The position numbers were made by a program, and so were the translations under genes. The notes beneath the pieces are model-generated. The model worked only from the letters and a program-made list of their open reading frames with translations. It was not told the origin of the DNA and did not search any database. A stretch of 33,522 nucleotides of DNA from Micromonospora globispora (GTDB lineage: Bacteria > Actinomycetota > Actinomycetes > Mycobacteriales > Micromonosporaceae): the NCBI RefSeq assembly GCF_003857015.1, contig NZ_QGGF01000548.1, forward strand, positions 1 through 33,522, in the 5' to 3' direction. Below, piece after piece: positions 24,625 to 32,950 of the stretch (within the stretch, counting starts at the first letter, position 1; the number at the start of each line of letters is the position of its first letter).

Positions 24625-25487
24625 TCCTTCCGCCGCCGGGGACGTCCCGGGGTGCGGTACGGCCGTCGCCACCGGGCCGCTTCGGCCTGACCGAGCTGCG
24701 CCTCGCCCTCGCGGCGCCCCGGCCCGCCGCCGGCCTGACCAGTGAGTGGCGGCTCGTCGCCGGGCTGCGTACGCACACCCGACGGTCGGCCGACCCGGGC
24801 AGCGGTGCGCTGCCGATGGTGCTGGTGCACGGCCTGGCCGTCTCGCACCGCTACCTCACCCCGCTCGCCCTCACCCTCTCGGCCACCCACCCGGTGTACG
24901 TGCCGGACCTGCCCGGCTTCGGGCTGACCGAGCGCCCCCGCAGCGCGTACGACGTGTCCGCGCACGCCGCGCACCTGGCCGCCTGGCTGGAGGCGTACCG
25001 GCTGGCGCCGGTCTGTCTGGTCGGGCACTCGTTCGGGGCGGAGGTGGCGGCGGCGCTCGCCGCCCGCCGTCCCGATCTGGTCCGCGCCCTGGTGGTGGCC
25101 GGCCCGACCAGCGATCCGGCCGCCCGCTCCCGCCGGCACCAGTTCGGCCGGTTCCTGGTGGACACCCTGCGGGAGGCCAAGTTGCAGACACCGATCCTGC
25201 TGCGCGACGTCTGGGACGCCCGCCCGTGGCGGGTCTTCGCGATGCTGTCCCACTCGGTGCACAACGCGATCGAGGCAGACCTGGTGCGGGTCACCGTGCC
25301 CACGCTCGTGCTGGCCGGCGGCCGCGACCCGGTGGTCCCGCCGGCCTGGCGGGAGCAGGCCGCCCGGCTCGCCCCTGACGGCCGCGCGGTGACCGTGCCG
25401 GGTGCCGCGCACAACGTCGCCACCACCGCCCCGGCGCAGGCCGCCGACGCGATCCGGGTCCTGCTGGCGCCCGCCCTCAGAAGGTAG
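24621..25487 (+). CDS. Alpha/beta-fold hydrolase
   Basis: 288-residue hydrolase. The GTG overlaps the oxidoreductase stop. Strand and helix pattern includes VLVHGLAVSHRYL, nucleophile Ser in LVGHSFGAE, acid Asp in LAGGRDPVV and His in VPGAAHNV, a complete triad. The first 50 residues are a Pro-rich lead-in. Substrate is unknown; coupling with an F420 enzyme suggests a shared detoxification or degradation route, which is inference. Confidence 0.9.
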   Translation: MILPPPGTSRGAVRPSPPGRFGLTELRLALAAPRPAAGLTSEWRLVAGLRTHTRRSADPGSGALPMVLVHGLAVSHRYLTPLALTLSATHPVYVPDLPGFGLTERPRSAYDVSAHAAHLAAWLEAYRLAPVCLVGHSFGAEVAAALAARRPDLVRALVVAGPTSDPAARSRRHQFGRFLVDTLREAKLQTPILLRDVWDARPWRVFAMLSHSVHNAIEADLVRVTVPTLVLAGGRDPVVPPAWREQAARLAPDGRAVTVPGAAHNVATTAPAQAADAIRVLLAPALRR

Positions 25488-25492
25488 GAACC

Positions 25493-25612
25493 ATGCGCAT
25501 CGGCAACACGGAGATCCGCCCGCTCGGCGGTGGCCTCGGCTGCCTGCTGATGATCCTCTTCTCGATCCTCGCCTCGGTCGTCCTGACCGTCCTGCTCAAC
25601 CTCCTCCTCTAA
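25493..25612 (+). CDS. 39-residue single-helix membrane protein
   Basis: Small protein MRIGNTEIRPLGGGLGCLLM... with one hydrophobic helix (about 15-39) reaching the C-terminus. The ATG is five bases after the hydrolase stop and follows AAGGTAGGAA. Third member of the oxidoreductase operon; function unknown. Confidence 0.75.
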   Translation: MRIGNTEIRPLGGGLGCLLMILFSILASVVLTVLLNLLL

Positions 25613-25615
25613 CCC

Positions 25616-25627
25616 CGCCCGCGGGCG
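25616..25627. terminator. GC palindrome between converging genes
   Basis: CGCCCGCGGGCG, a perfect 12-base palindrome after the small membrane gene and before the methyltransferase stop. Too short a stem loop to be certain. Confidence 0.3.
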
Positions 25628-25650
25628 CGGCTTACCGGACCGCAGTTTCA

Positions 25651-26409
25651 TTAGCGCAGTTCGAGCGTGAGTAGCGGCTCAGCAAACACGGGCGCTGGTG
25701 CGCCGGGGTCTGCGGCAACAGCCTCCTCCAGTCGGCGGAAGCCGGTCTCCAGTTCGTCGGGACTGAGCTGCGCGAAGAACGAGAGGGTGCGCAGGCGCAG
25801 CCGTTCGAGCATGTCGCCGCAGGTGCCGGGGGACGGCTCGGTGACCGTGCCGAAGCTGGCAACGCGCCAGCCGACCGACGTGAACGTCGCGATGACCTCG
25901 TGCAGCGGCTGAAACAGCGAGGCGTCCACCTCGTAACCGCGAGGGAAGTACTCCAGCCACCACGGCCGGGGATGGTGGTCGCTGAAATTCGCGCGCAGTA
26001 GCAGCCGCCCGCCGGGCCTGAGCACCCTGGCCAACTCCCGGGCTGCCCGGGGCTTGTCCTGGACGTGGTGCCAGGACAAGAACATGAGAGCGTAGTCGGC
26101 GCTGCCGGACGGCACTGGCATGTCCTCGGCGGTGCCTGCCAGATACCGCACACCGGGATGCTGGGAGTGCGTCTGCGCAACCTCGCGCATGCGGACCGAC
26201 GGCTCGACGCCGGTGACTGGCCCGAACGCTTGTGCCAGCGCGGGGGTGAACCTGCCGGTCCCTGAGCCGACGTCCAGCCCCGCCAGCGGACGCCGCTCGG
26301 GCAGCACGGCTTCAAAGGCGCTTATCCATACATGCAGTTGCCGCTGGGTGAGCGCGCGGCCGCGCGCGTAGTCCTGGTACTGCTCGGTGTCGTAGTCGAT
26401 CGACCTCAT
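25651..26409 (-). CDS. Class I SAM-dependent methyltransferase
   Basis: 252-residue methyltransferase. Motif I is LAGLDVGSGTGRFTPALA; the acidic post-I residue is in VTGVEPS; ALMFLSWHHVQD and LRPGGRLLLRANF follow. The start MRSIDYDTEQYQDYARGR follows GGGAG; upstream in-frame codons run through the operator and are unlikely to be coding. Substrate unknown. It stands alone behind a strong palindrome. Confidence 0.9.
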   Translation of the reverse strand: MRSIDYDTEQYQDYARGRALTQRQLHVWISAFEAVLPERRPLAGLDVGSGTGRFTPALAQAFGPVTGVEPSVRMREVAQTHSQHPGVRYLAGTAEDMPVPSGSADYALMFLSWHHVQDKPRAARELARVLRPGGRLLLRANFSDHHPRPWWLEYFPRGYEVDASLFQPLHEVIATFTSVGWRVASFGTVTEPSPGTCGDMLERLRLRTLSFFAQLSPDELETGFRRLEEAVAADPGAPAPVFAEPLLTLELR

Positions 26410-26444
26410 CGCCGCTCCCGCGTTGGCCGGGCGACCGCAAGCGC

Positions 26445-26477
26445 CGTCCCGATATATCATGCCGATACATCGGGACG
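26445..26477. promoter_or_regulatory. 33-bp palindromic operator upstream of the methyltransferase
   Basis: Arms CGTCCCGATATATC and GATACATCGGGACG pair at 13 of 14 positions around ATGCC. It lies 36 bases before the start, in an AT-rich island suited to a core promoter. A dimeric repressor (TetR, PadR or GntR type) is the likely reader; none is encoded beside it. Confidence 0.7.
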
Positions 26478-26599
26478 ATATTCGTCGTCGCGTCACCCCG
26501 CAAGGTCCCTGTGCGACCGGAGCTTCACCCACGACCTGCTCGACAAGATCTGCGGGCTACTGGGCCGCGGCGCGGCGCGGGGGGCGGACGACGAGTGGG

Positions 26600-27745
26600 T
26601 CAGCGGCGGAGACCGAGGGCCTTGAGGATCTCGCGGGAGGTCAGGCGGACCGGGTCGAGGACGGCGCGGCCGGTCCACTGGCGGGCCGGCACGATGGTCG
26701 CCCGCCAGGCGGCTCGGCTCCCGCGGGCCACCCGCCGGGTGGTGTGCCGCCAGGCCGAACGGACCGCCCGGGCGAGCGGCAGCGCGGTGTGCTTCCAGGA
26801 CCAGCGGACCGCTCGGCCGAGCGGCACCGCGGTGTGCCGCCAGAGCCACCGCAGGGCCAGCCCGACCGGACGCAGCAGCATCCGGTAGAAGAGGTGGAGC
26901 AGCCGCCCGGCGAGCCGCCACGCGGAGACGACCGCGTCGACCAGGAGCCGGCCCACGAACCGGGCGGACACCAGCAACGCCCGGCCGACCGCGGCGAACC
27001 CGGCGACCAGCGCCCATGCCACGGCCCCGATCCCGGCGGCCAGCGCCCTGGCGATGGCCCCGAGCCCGTGGAGCAGGGCGTGACCGACGATCCCCAGCCC
27101 GCGCAGCAGCGCGCGGCCGGCCGGGGCGAGCGCCCGGCCCAGCCACGCCAACGGCCGGACGATCAGGTTCCGGACCAGCCAGGACAGCGGCAGCCAGACC
27201 AGGTTGCGCGCCACCCAGACCAGCGGACGCCACACCACGTACCGCGCCACCCAGGCCACGCCCCGGGCGATCCACACCAGCGGCGTCCACACCAACGTCC
27301 GGGCCGCCCAGACCAGCGGACGCCAGATTAGGCGCACCGCCACCCACGCCACCCCGCGCGCCAGCCACACCGCCGGCGTCCAGACGAGCGTCCGGGCCAC
27401 CCAGACCAGCGGAGCCCAGAGCAGGGTGCGGGCCGCCCAGGCGAGCGGCAGCAGCAGCCACCGGCGCAGCAACCGGCCGGCCGGGGTGAGCAGGTACCGG
27501 TCGATCAGCCGGGGGGCGGCGGTGGCGAGCTCCCAGAGCAGGCGTACCGGAAGCACCACCACCAGGGCGACGCCCCGGGCGACGGCCGCGACCAGCGGCG
27601 GCGGCTCCCCCGCCGGGTCCCGGCGGGGCGGCAGGGACCGCGCGTCGTGCGGACCGGGACGAAGCTCCGCCGGGCGGTGCGGCTCGGACGGTCGGAGGGT
27701 GGGCGTGCCGGTCACGGGGCCACGGTAGTGAGCCCGGACAACCAC
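26600..27745 (-). CDS. Trp/Arg-rich repeat membrane protein, unknown family
   Basis: 381 residues that I do not recognise. After a Pro-rich N-terminus (1-52) nearly everything is hydrophobic with regularly spaced Trp, Arg and Pro. Residues 110-202 hold three 31-residue repeats (WxPLVWxARTLVWTPxVW...). Residues 210-260 are Gly/Ala-rich. Residues 302-355 hold 15-residue repeats (WRHTAVPLGRAVR). It could form stacked amphipathic helices on the membrane or many short re-entrant helices. The GTG at 27745 is 11 bases after the EEP gene stop; a GTG at 27715 is an alternative and neither has a good ribosome site. Last gene of the lipid/envelope run. Confidence 0.7.
   Translation of the reverse strand: MVVRAHYRGPVTGTPTLRPSEPHRPAELRPGPHDARSLPPRRDPAGEPPPLVAAVARGVALVVVLPVRLLWELATAAPRLIDRYLLTPAGRLLRRWLLLPLAWAARTLLWAPLVWVARTLVWTPAVWLARGVAWVAVRLIWRPLVWAARTLVWTPLVWIARGVAWVARYVVWRPLVWVARNLVWLPLSWLVRNLIVRPLAWLGRALAPAGRALLRGLGIVGHALLHGLGAIARALAAGIGAVAWALVAGFAAVGRALLVSARFVGRLLVDAVVSAWRLAGRLLHLFYRMLLRPVGLALRWLWRHTAVPLGRAVRWSWKHTALPLARAVRSAWRHTTRRVARGSRAAWRATIVPARQWTGRAVLDPVRLTSREILKALGLRR
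26681..26842 (-). repeat. 45-bp coding repeats (15 residues each)
   Basis: Trp at residues 302, 317, 332 and 347 heads successive 15-residue units, WRHTAVPLGRAVR, WKHTALPLARAVR, WRHTTRRVARGSR and a partial fourth. Confidence 0.8.
27140..27418 (-). repeat. Three 93-bp coding repeats (31 residues each)
   Basis: Trp positions 110, 115, 122, 127, 134, 141, 146, 153, 158, 165, 172, 177, 184, 189 follow a 5-7-5-7-7 spacing, giving a 31-residue period at 110, 141 and 172. The third unit is the most diverged. Confidence 0.85.
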
Positions 27746-27756
27746 CGCCGCACCGC

Positions 27757-28560
27757 TCAGCCGGGCGTCAGCTCCAGCTCCCCGACCACCGGGTAGTGGT
27801 CGGAGGCCCGGTCCGCCTCCCCGCCCCGGACCACCCGGACCCGTCGGGTCACCGCCGCGACCGCGGGCGTCCCGAGCAGGTAGTCCAGGCGCATCGGGGC
27901 GAACTCCGCACCGCCGTGCCGGGTCGGCACGGTGAACCCGGCCGCTTCGGACCCGCCGCCCGCCGGATAGAGGTCGACCAGGCCGGCGGAGAGCAGCCGG
28001 GACACCGCGCGGGTGTCGACGGTACGTCCGTCGCGGCGCAGGTGTCGGCGTCGGTAGGGGATCGACAGGCCGGCCAGCCGCTCGGTGTGATCGATTGTCG
28101 GGTCCAGTGTGTTCAGGTCACCGGCGAGCAGCGCCAGCTCGCCACCGGACCGGCGCAGGTCAGCGGCCAGCCAGTCGGCCTCCATTCGCCGCCGCCCACC
28201 CGTGTACGGGTTGAGGTGGGTGCTGAACACGGTTAACGGTCCGGCTGCGGTGCCGACCACCACCCGGGCGGCGGCGTGGTGGAACGGCCGGCGGACGCGG
28301 CCGGCGTGGAGCACCCGCCACGGCGCGCGGACCAGCACCGCGACCGGCTGCCCGACACAGGTTCGGGCCAGGTGGGGCACCATCCCCACCCGGCCCGCCA
28401 CCTCGGCCAGCAGCCCGCCCCGGTCGAAGTCGCGCAGCTCCTGCAGGGCCAGCACGTCCGGCCGCTGCTCGGTGACCACGGCGACCACCCGGTCCAGCCG
28501 GTCGGGGCCGCCCCGCTCCCGACCGCCGGTCCGGATGTTCCAGGTCATCACCCGCAGCAT
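27757..28560 (-). CDS. Endonuclease/exonuclease/phosphatase (EEP) family hydrolase
   Basis: 267-residue metal-dependent phosphodiesterase fold. Motifs in order are MTWNIRTGG, ALQELRD (metal Glu), VFSTHLNPYT, LLAGDLNTLD, MRLDYLLG and SDHYPVVGEL (Asp-His pair); all key residues are present. No signal peptide, so cytoplasmic. The family includes nucleases and sphingomyelinase- or inositol-phosphatase-like enzymes; among lipid genes a phospholipid-related substrate is plausible. It starts nine bases after the PAP2 gene stop. Confidence 0.9.
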   Translation of the reverse strand: MLRVMTWNIRTGGRERGGPDRLDRVVAVVTEQRPDVLALQELRDFDRGGLLAEVAGRVGMVPHLARTCVGQPVAVLVRAPWRVLHAGRVRRPFHHAAARVVVGTAAGPLTVFSTHLNPYTGGRRRMEADWLAADLRRSGGELALLAGDLNTLDPTIDHTERLAGLSIPYRRRHLRRDGRTVDTRAVSRLLSAGLVDLYPAGGGSEAAGFTVPTRHGGAEFAPMRLDYLLGTPAVAAVTRRVRVVRGGEADRASDHYPVVGELELTPG

Positions 28561-28569
28561 CGGCGCCGG

Positions 28570-30057
28570 TCAGTCCTCCCGCGCCTTGGCCAGCTCGTCG
28601 TCCAGCTCGTGGACCTGCTCCGCCTTGATGGCCGGCTGGTTGCCCTCGCGCAGGTCGGCGTTCGGCCGGACCACCCAATAGAGCAGCGACATCCAGAGCG
28701 CACCGAGCAGGATCGCGCCCATGAAGTCGGTCGGGTGGTGCATGCCCCGGTACATCCGGGAGATGGCGACACCGACCGGCATGATCACGACCATCGCCAC
28801 GAAGATCCAGCGCCACCAGCGATCCGTACGGGGGAAGACGATCAGGGCGATCGCCGTCCACAGGCAGATCGTCGCGGCGATGTGCCCGGAGGGGAAGGAC
28901 GAGGTGGGCATGTGGCCGTCCAGGTTCTCCACCGGCGGGCGGGGACGCTCGACCAGCCGGGCGGAGGCGAGGAAGAGGCTCAGCTCGCCGAACATCGCCA
29001 GCACCACGAAGAGCACCGGCCGCCACCGCTTCCAGACCGCCAGCACCAGCGGGCAGAAGACCAGCGAGACCAGCAGGATCGCGTGGGTGTCGCCGAACTT
29101 GCTCCACCACCAGCTCAGCTCGGTGAGGGTGTCGGTGTGCCGGGCGGCGAACCAGCGCGGAACCTCGGTGTCCACGGTGTCGAGGAAGGTGCCCTTGGCG
29201 TGGTAGCTGACGAACATCCCGAAGCCGTAGAGGGCACCGAAGACGATGACCCAGCCGACCACCAGTTCGGCGACGGAGGAGCGCGGGTGCTCCAGCACGT
29301 GCTCCTCGGCCGGGGCGGGCTTGATCTCCTCGCCCGCCTCCGGCTCCAGGCCCTCGGTGATCGGCGGCACCGGGCGGCCGCGCTCCCGGCGCCACAGCCG
29401 GAAGGCGTACGCGGTGACGCCCAGCCAGGCCGCGCCGAGCAGCCAGCCGCCCAGCACGTCGGAGACGAAGTGCACGCCCAGCGCGATCCGGGTCAGGCCG
29501 ATCAGCACCACCAGCACGGCCACCAGCGCGATCGCCGGCTTGCGCCAGCGGGGCCGCATGGCGGGCAGGAAGACCAGCAGCAACGCGCCGTACGCGACGA
29601 ACGAGCCGAGCGCGTGACCACTGGGGAAGCTGTTGCCGGGAGCGTGGGTGATCGGCACGTCCACCACCGGGCGCAGCCGGCCGACCAGGGCCTTGAGCGA
29701 CGGGTCGAGGATCAGCCCGCCCACCCCGGCGATGATCAGGTAGACCGCCAGCCGGGACTGGCGGCGGATCAGCAGGCTGACCACCGCGATGGTGATCAGC
29801 CAGATCAGCACCGGCCGGCCGCCCAGGTCGGTGATCGCCTGGAGCACGGTGACCAGCGGGTGGTGTGGCGCGACGAGGCCATTGAACCACTCGGCAACCT
29901 CGTGGTCGGCGTGGTAGAGCGGGCCCCAGTGGAACCGTACGAGCATCAGCAGCAGGCCGAACCCGACGCCGGCGCCGGCGACGACCACCAGCCCTGCGAT
30001 GCTGCGTTCGGCGAAATGGCCGAGCGGCCGTCGCGTCGTCTCCTTGACCGCGGTCAC
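28570..30057 (-). CDS. Double-PAP2 membrane phosphatase
   Basis: 495-residue membrane protein with two complete PAP2 units in tandem. Unit 1 (about 20-220) has K122...R129-P130, PSGH 145-148 and R190/H196/D200. Unit 2 (about 262-465) has RPRP near 371-374, PSGH 389-392 and R434/H440/D444; the usual motif-1 Lys is Ala in unit 2. A charged linker (221-260) joins them. PAP2 enzymes dephosphorylate lipid phosphates such as undecaprenyl pyrophosphate or phosphatidic acid at the outer face. The GTG at 30057 follows GGGAGGTG. Its neighbours are a lipid kinase and a BrkB-like protein. Confidence 0.92.
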   Translation of the reverse strand: MTAVKETTRRPLGHFAERSIAGLVVVAGAGVGFGLLLMLVRFHWGPLYHADHEVAEWFNGLVAPHHPLVTVLQAITDLGGRPVLIWLITIAVVSLLIRRQSRLAVYLIIAGVGGLILDPSLKALVGRLRPVVDVPITHAPGNSFPSGHALGSFVAYGALLLVFLPAMRPRWRKPAIALVAVLVVLIGLTRIALGVHFVSDVLGGWLLGAAWLGVTAYAFRLWRRERGRPVPPITEGLEPEAGEEIKPAPAEEHVLEHPRSSVAELVVGWVIVFGALYGFGMFVSYHAKGTFLDTVDTEVPRWFAARHTDTLTELSWWWSKFGDTHAILLVSLVFCPLVLAVWKRWRPVLFVVLAMFGELSLFLASARLVERPRPPVENLDGHMPTSSFPSGHIAATICLWTAIALIVFPRTDRWWRWIFVAMVVIMPVGVAISRMYRGMHHPTDFMGAILLGALWMSLLYWVVRPNADLREGNQPAIKAEQVHELDDELAKARED

Positions 30058-30134
30058 CCCGCACCTCCCTTGTCCTCTGGCGAGGCGCTGTACCCGATCC
30101 GCGTCGCGCGTACACCGGGTGGCCGCGCGCCGGC

Positions 30135-31136
30135 TCAGAGCGCGGTCATGTCCCCGCTGTCGACGACCTCGGTCCGCTCGTCCTCCGGCTCCCAGAGGTC
30201 GGGCTGGGCCGGCTCCTCCACGCCGATCCGCATCGCCTCCAACTGGGCGGCGAAGGCGAGCCCGCCGAAGAGCGCCATGCCGGTCAGGTTGGCCCAGATC
30301 AGCAGGGCCATCATCCCGGTGAGCGCCCCGTAGGTCTGCCCGAAGCCGCCGCTGAACTTGACGTACGCGGCGAGCAGCAGGCTGGCCAGCCACCAGAGCG
30401 CGGTGCCGATGCCGGCGCCGATGACGAGCCAGGAGAGGCCGGGCTGGCGGCGTCGGGGGGCGTGCCGGAAGAGCAACGCCACGGCCAGCACGGTCAGTCC
30501 CAGGCTGAGCGGCCAGCGAATCACGTCCCAGGCGGCGTGGGCGAAGCCGCCCCACTCGTAGTGCCGCTGCACGGACTCGCCCATCGCCTTGCCGCCGACC
30601 AGGATCAGGAAGCCGGTCAGCGCGGGGACGCCGGCGGTCAGCGCGAGGACGGCCGCGCGGAGGTACTTGGCCAGAGCCGGGCGGTCCCGCTCCACGCCGT
30701 AGATCCGGTTGGCGCCCCGCTCGATCTGCGCCATGGCGGTGGTGAGCGCGACCAGGCCGGTCAGCAGACCGAGGGTCAGCGCCAGCTCGCCGGCGCGTTC
30801 GGTGTGCTGGCCGTCGGCGAGGAGTTCCTGCACGACCGATTCGCTCTGGCCCGGGGTGAGCGCCAGCACGGTGTCGGCGACCACCCGGCCGCCCTCCTCG
30901 ACGCCCAGGTCGGTGATCAGACCGGTGAGCGCGATGAGGAACGGCACGACCGCCAGGCAGAGTTGCAGCGCGAATGCCCGGGAGTGGCTGAACCCGTCGC
31001 CGTAGCGGAACCGGATGAAGGCGTCCCGCAGCAGGCACCAGCCGCCGTGCCGGCGCAGGGTGCGCCAGGCGTCGTCGGCGGAAAGCTCCTCCGCCGCCAT
31101 CAGCCGGGTCTCCGGCACCATCTTGGTGCTACTCAC
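30135..31136 (-). CDS. YihY/BrkB-family inner membrane protein
   Basis: 333 residues with about six membrane helices and the family landmarks: SRAFALQLCLAVVPFLIALTG, the polar segment around QIERGANRIYGVERDR, and GGFGQTYGALTGMMALLIWANL before the last helix. The C-terminal tail is acidic. Exact function is unsettled (formerly called ribonuclease BN). The GTG at 31136 overlaps the lipid-kinase stop by eight bases; an ATG at 31121 is an alternative. Confidence 0.92.
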   Translation of the reverse strand: MSSTKMVPETRLMAAEELSADDAWRTLRRHGGWCLLRDAFIRFRYGDGFSHSRAFALQLCLAVVPFLIALTGLITDLGVEEGGRVVADTVLALTPGQSESVVQELLADGQHTERAGELALTLGLLTGLVALTTAMAQIERGANRIYGVERDRPALAKYLRAAVLALTAGVPALTGFLILVGGKAMGESVQRHYEWGGFAHAAWDVIRWPLSLGLTVLAVALLFRHAPRRRQPGLSWLVIGAGIGTALWWLASLLLAAYVKFSGGFGQTYGALTGMMALLIWANLTGMALFGGLAFAAQLEAMRIGVEEPAQPDLWEPEDERTEVVDSGDMTAL

Positions 31137-32130
31137 GCCGGGCGTCCTCGACCAGCCGCTCGCCGCGCTCGGCCGCCGCGTCGGCGTCCACCGACAGGTC
31201 GGGGTGGCGCTCCGGCCGCGGTACGCAGAGCCAGAGCGACTCGGGCCGGATCTCGGCCTTCAGCGCGCGACCGGGCTCGATGAGGTCCCCGTCGAGCTGG
31301 CGGGGCTGGGCCCGGTTGCTGACGATCTCGACCTTCCGGGCCCGGAAGACCTCCATCCGGGGCACGCTGCCCCGGCGGCGGATCAGCGCCCAGCCCATCG
31401 CCAGCCAGTGCCTCAGCGTCCGCGGGGTCAGCACCGCCACGTCGAGCCAGCCGTCGTCGGGTTCGGCGTCCGTGAGCAGCCGTACGCCGCCCTGGAGGCG
31501 GCCCACGTTGGCGACCAGGACCGAGCGGGCCCGGCGGCGCAGCGGCGGCTGGTCGTCGATCCGGAGCGAGACCCGCATCGGCCGGTCCCGCAGGTGCTTC
31601 GCGGCCCCCATGATGTACGCCGGCCAGCCGATCCGCTTCTTGGTCGTCTCCGAGGTGGAGTCGAGCATCTGGGCGTCGAAGCCCATCCCGGCCATCACCG
31701 CGAAGCACTGATCGTCGACCACGCCGACGTCCAGGCGGCGCATCCCGCGCTCGACGGCCACCTCGAGGCCGGCCGCGAGATCGTTGGAGAGGCCGAGGTT
31801 GGCGGCGAGCAGGTTGCCGGTGCCCTGCGGCAGCACCGCGAGCGCGACGTCGCTGCCGGCGAGTGCGGTGACGCAGGCCATCACGGTGCCGTCGCCGCCG
31901 CAGGCGAAGACCACCTCGGCGCCGGCCTTGACCGCCTCCTCGGTCTGGCCGCGGCCCGGGTCCTCGACCGTGGTCTCGAACCACATCGGCTGGGGCCAGC
32001 CGGCCTCGGTGAGCGCCCCGTCCACCGTCCGGCGGAAGTCATCCAGATCGGCCACCTTCACGGGGTTGACCACCACGGCCGAGCGGGGTCGGCGCTCGCC
32101 CGCCGTCGGCTTGTCCTGTCCGCTGTCCAC
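31129..32130 (-). CDS. Diacylglycerol kinase-family lipid kinase
   Basis: 333-residue DAGK-catalytic protein (YegS/DgkB type) that would phosphorylate a lipid alcohol with ATP. It shows AVVVNPVKVAD at the nucleotide-binding start, ACGGDGTVMACVTAL, LPQGTGNLLAANLGL, and GMGFDAQMLD. The second domain ends with QLDGDLIEPG. I chose the GTG at 32130 (VDSGQDKPTAGERRPR), because longer starts add residues outside the family fold; no strong ribosome site is seen. It heads the minus-strand lipid/envelope run and could feed substrate to the PAP2 enzyme downstream. Confidence 0.9.
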   Translation of the reverse strand: MDSGQDKPTAGERRPRSAVVVNPVKVADLDDFRRTVDGALTEAGWPQPMWFETTVEDPGRGQTEEAVKAGAEVVFACGGDGTVMACVTALAGSDVALAVLPQGTGNLLAANLGLSNDLAAGLEVAVERGMRRLDVGVVDDQCFAVMAGMGFDAQMLDSTSETTKKRIGWPAYIMGAAKHLRDRPMRVSLRIDDQPPLRRRARSVLVANVGRLQGGVRLLTDAEPDDGWLDVAVLTPRTLRHWLAMGWALIRRRGSVPRMEVFRARKVEIVSNRAQPRQLDGDLIEPGRALKAEIRPESLWLCVPRPERHPDLSVDADAAAERGERLVEDARRE

Positions 32131-32365
32131 GGCGCCAGTGTGCAGCACTTCCAGGCGGCCGGCGACTCGACAGCCCGTGATGATCCGCGCACCGCCACAA
32201 GGTTTCAAAATCGGTCACGGCCGCCGCTCGCCCGGCCGGCACGGTCCGCGGTCCCGGCGACGGGACAACCCGGACCGCCGCTTCTTTTCGTCTCATCCGG
32301 TCGTTCCGGTGCGCGCCCCCGCCTCGGTGGGCGAAGGACATCCGCAGTGGGTCAGGGAGTCGGCC

Positions 32366-32950
32366 TCAGGCCGCCGTCCGCAGCGCGAGCTCGACCCGCC
32401 GCCGCAGGTCACCGAGGTCGACGCCGGCCTCGGCGAGGACCAGGGCGGCCAGCCCCTGCCCCTCGCGCAGCAGGCCGAGCAGGATGTGCTCGGTGCCGAT
32501 GTGCTGGTGCCGCAGGCGGACCGCCTCCCGCAGGGACAGCTCCAGCACCTTCTTCGCCCGCGGCGAGAAGGGCCCGCCGGAGTCCCGCCGGCGCCCCCAC
32601 CGGCGGGGCATCGGGGGCTCGGCCCCGCGCAGCGCGTCCGGCCCGAAGGACTCCTCGATCCGGGCCACGACGGCCGACACGTCGATGCCGATCTCGCGCA
32701 GCGCCGCGACGTCGGCCTCGGCCAACCCGGATTCACCCCGGTCAACGTGCCGGGCGACCGCTGCCCGCAGGTCGTCGGCGCGGACGCCGGCCTCGGCCAG
32801 CACCCGGACCGCGAGGTTGTCGCGGTCGGCGAGGACGCCGAGCAGCAGGTGCTCGGTGCCGACGCGGCGCTGCGGCCCCTCGGCCCGCGCCTCGTCCCGG
32901 GCTCGCCGGACGACGTCGCGGGCGCGGTCGGTGAACCGTTCGAACATCAT
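32366..32950 (-). CDS. Clp N-terminal domain protein (double Clp-N repeat)
   Basis: 194 residues made only of two Clp-N repeats, beginning MMFERFTDRARDVVRRARDE as in ClpC. Repeat 1 has GTEHLLLGVLAD (about 33-44), repeat 2 GTEHILLGLLREGQ (about 153-166). No AAA+ module follows, so it resembles stand-alone ClpC N-domain proteins that may act as adaptors or decoys for the Clp protease. The ATG overlaps the HTH gene stop (ATGA), with GGAGG directly before; the second ATG is equally possible. Confidence 0.9.
   Translation of the reverse strand: MMFERFTDRARDVVRRARDEARAEGPQRRVGTEHLLLGVLADRDNLAVRVLAEAGVRADDLRAAVARHVDRGESGLAEADVAALREIGIDVSAVVARIEESFGPDALRGAEPPMPRRWGRRRDSGGPFSPRAKKVLELSLREAVRLRHQHIGTEHILLGLLREGQGLAALVLAEAGVDLGDLRRRVELALRTAA

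Noticed and set aside
26423-27461. Long open frames opposite the Trp/Arg repeat gene
   Set aside because: They are Pro/Gly/Gln-rich mirrors of the repeats; the minus-strand frame has membrane-like composition and operon context.
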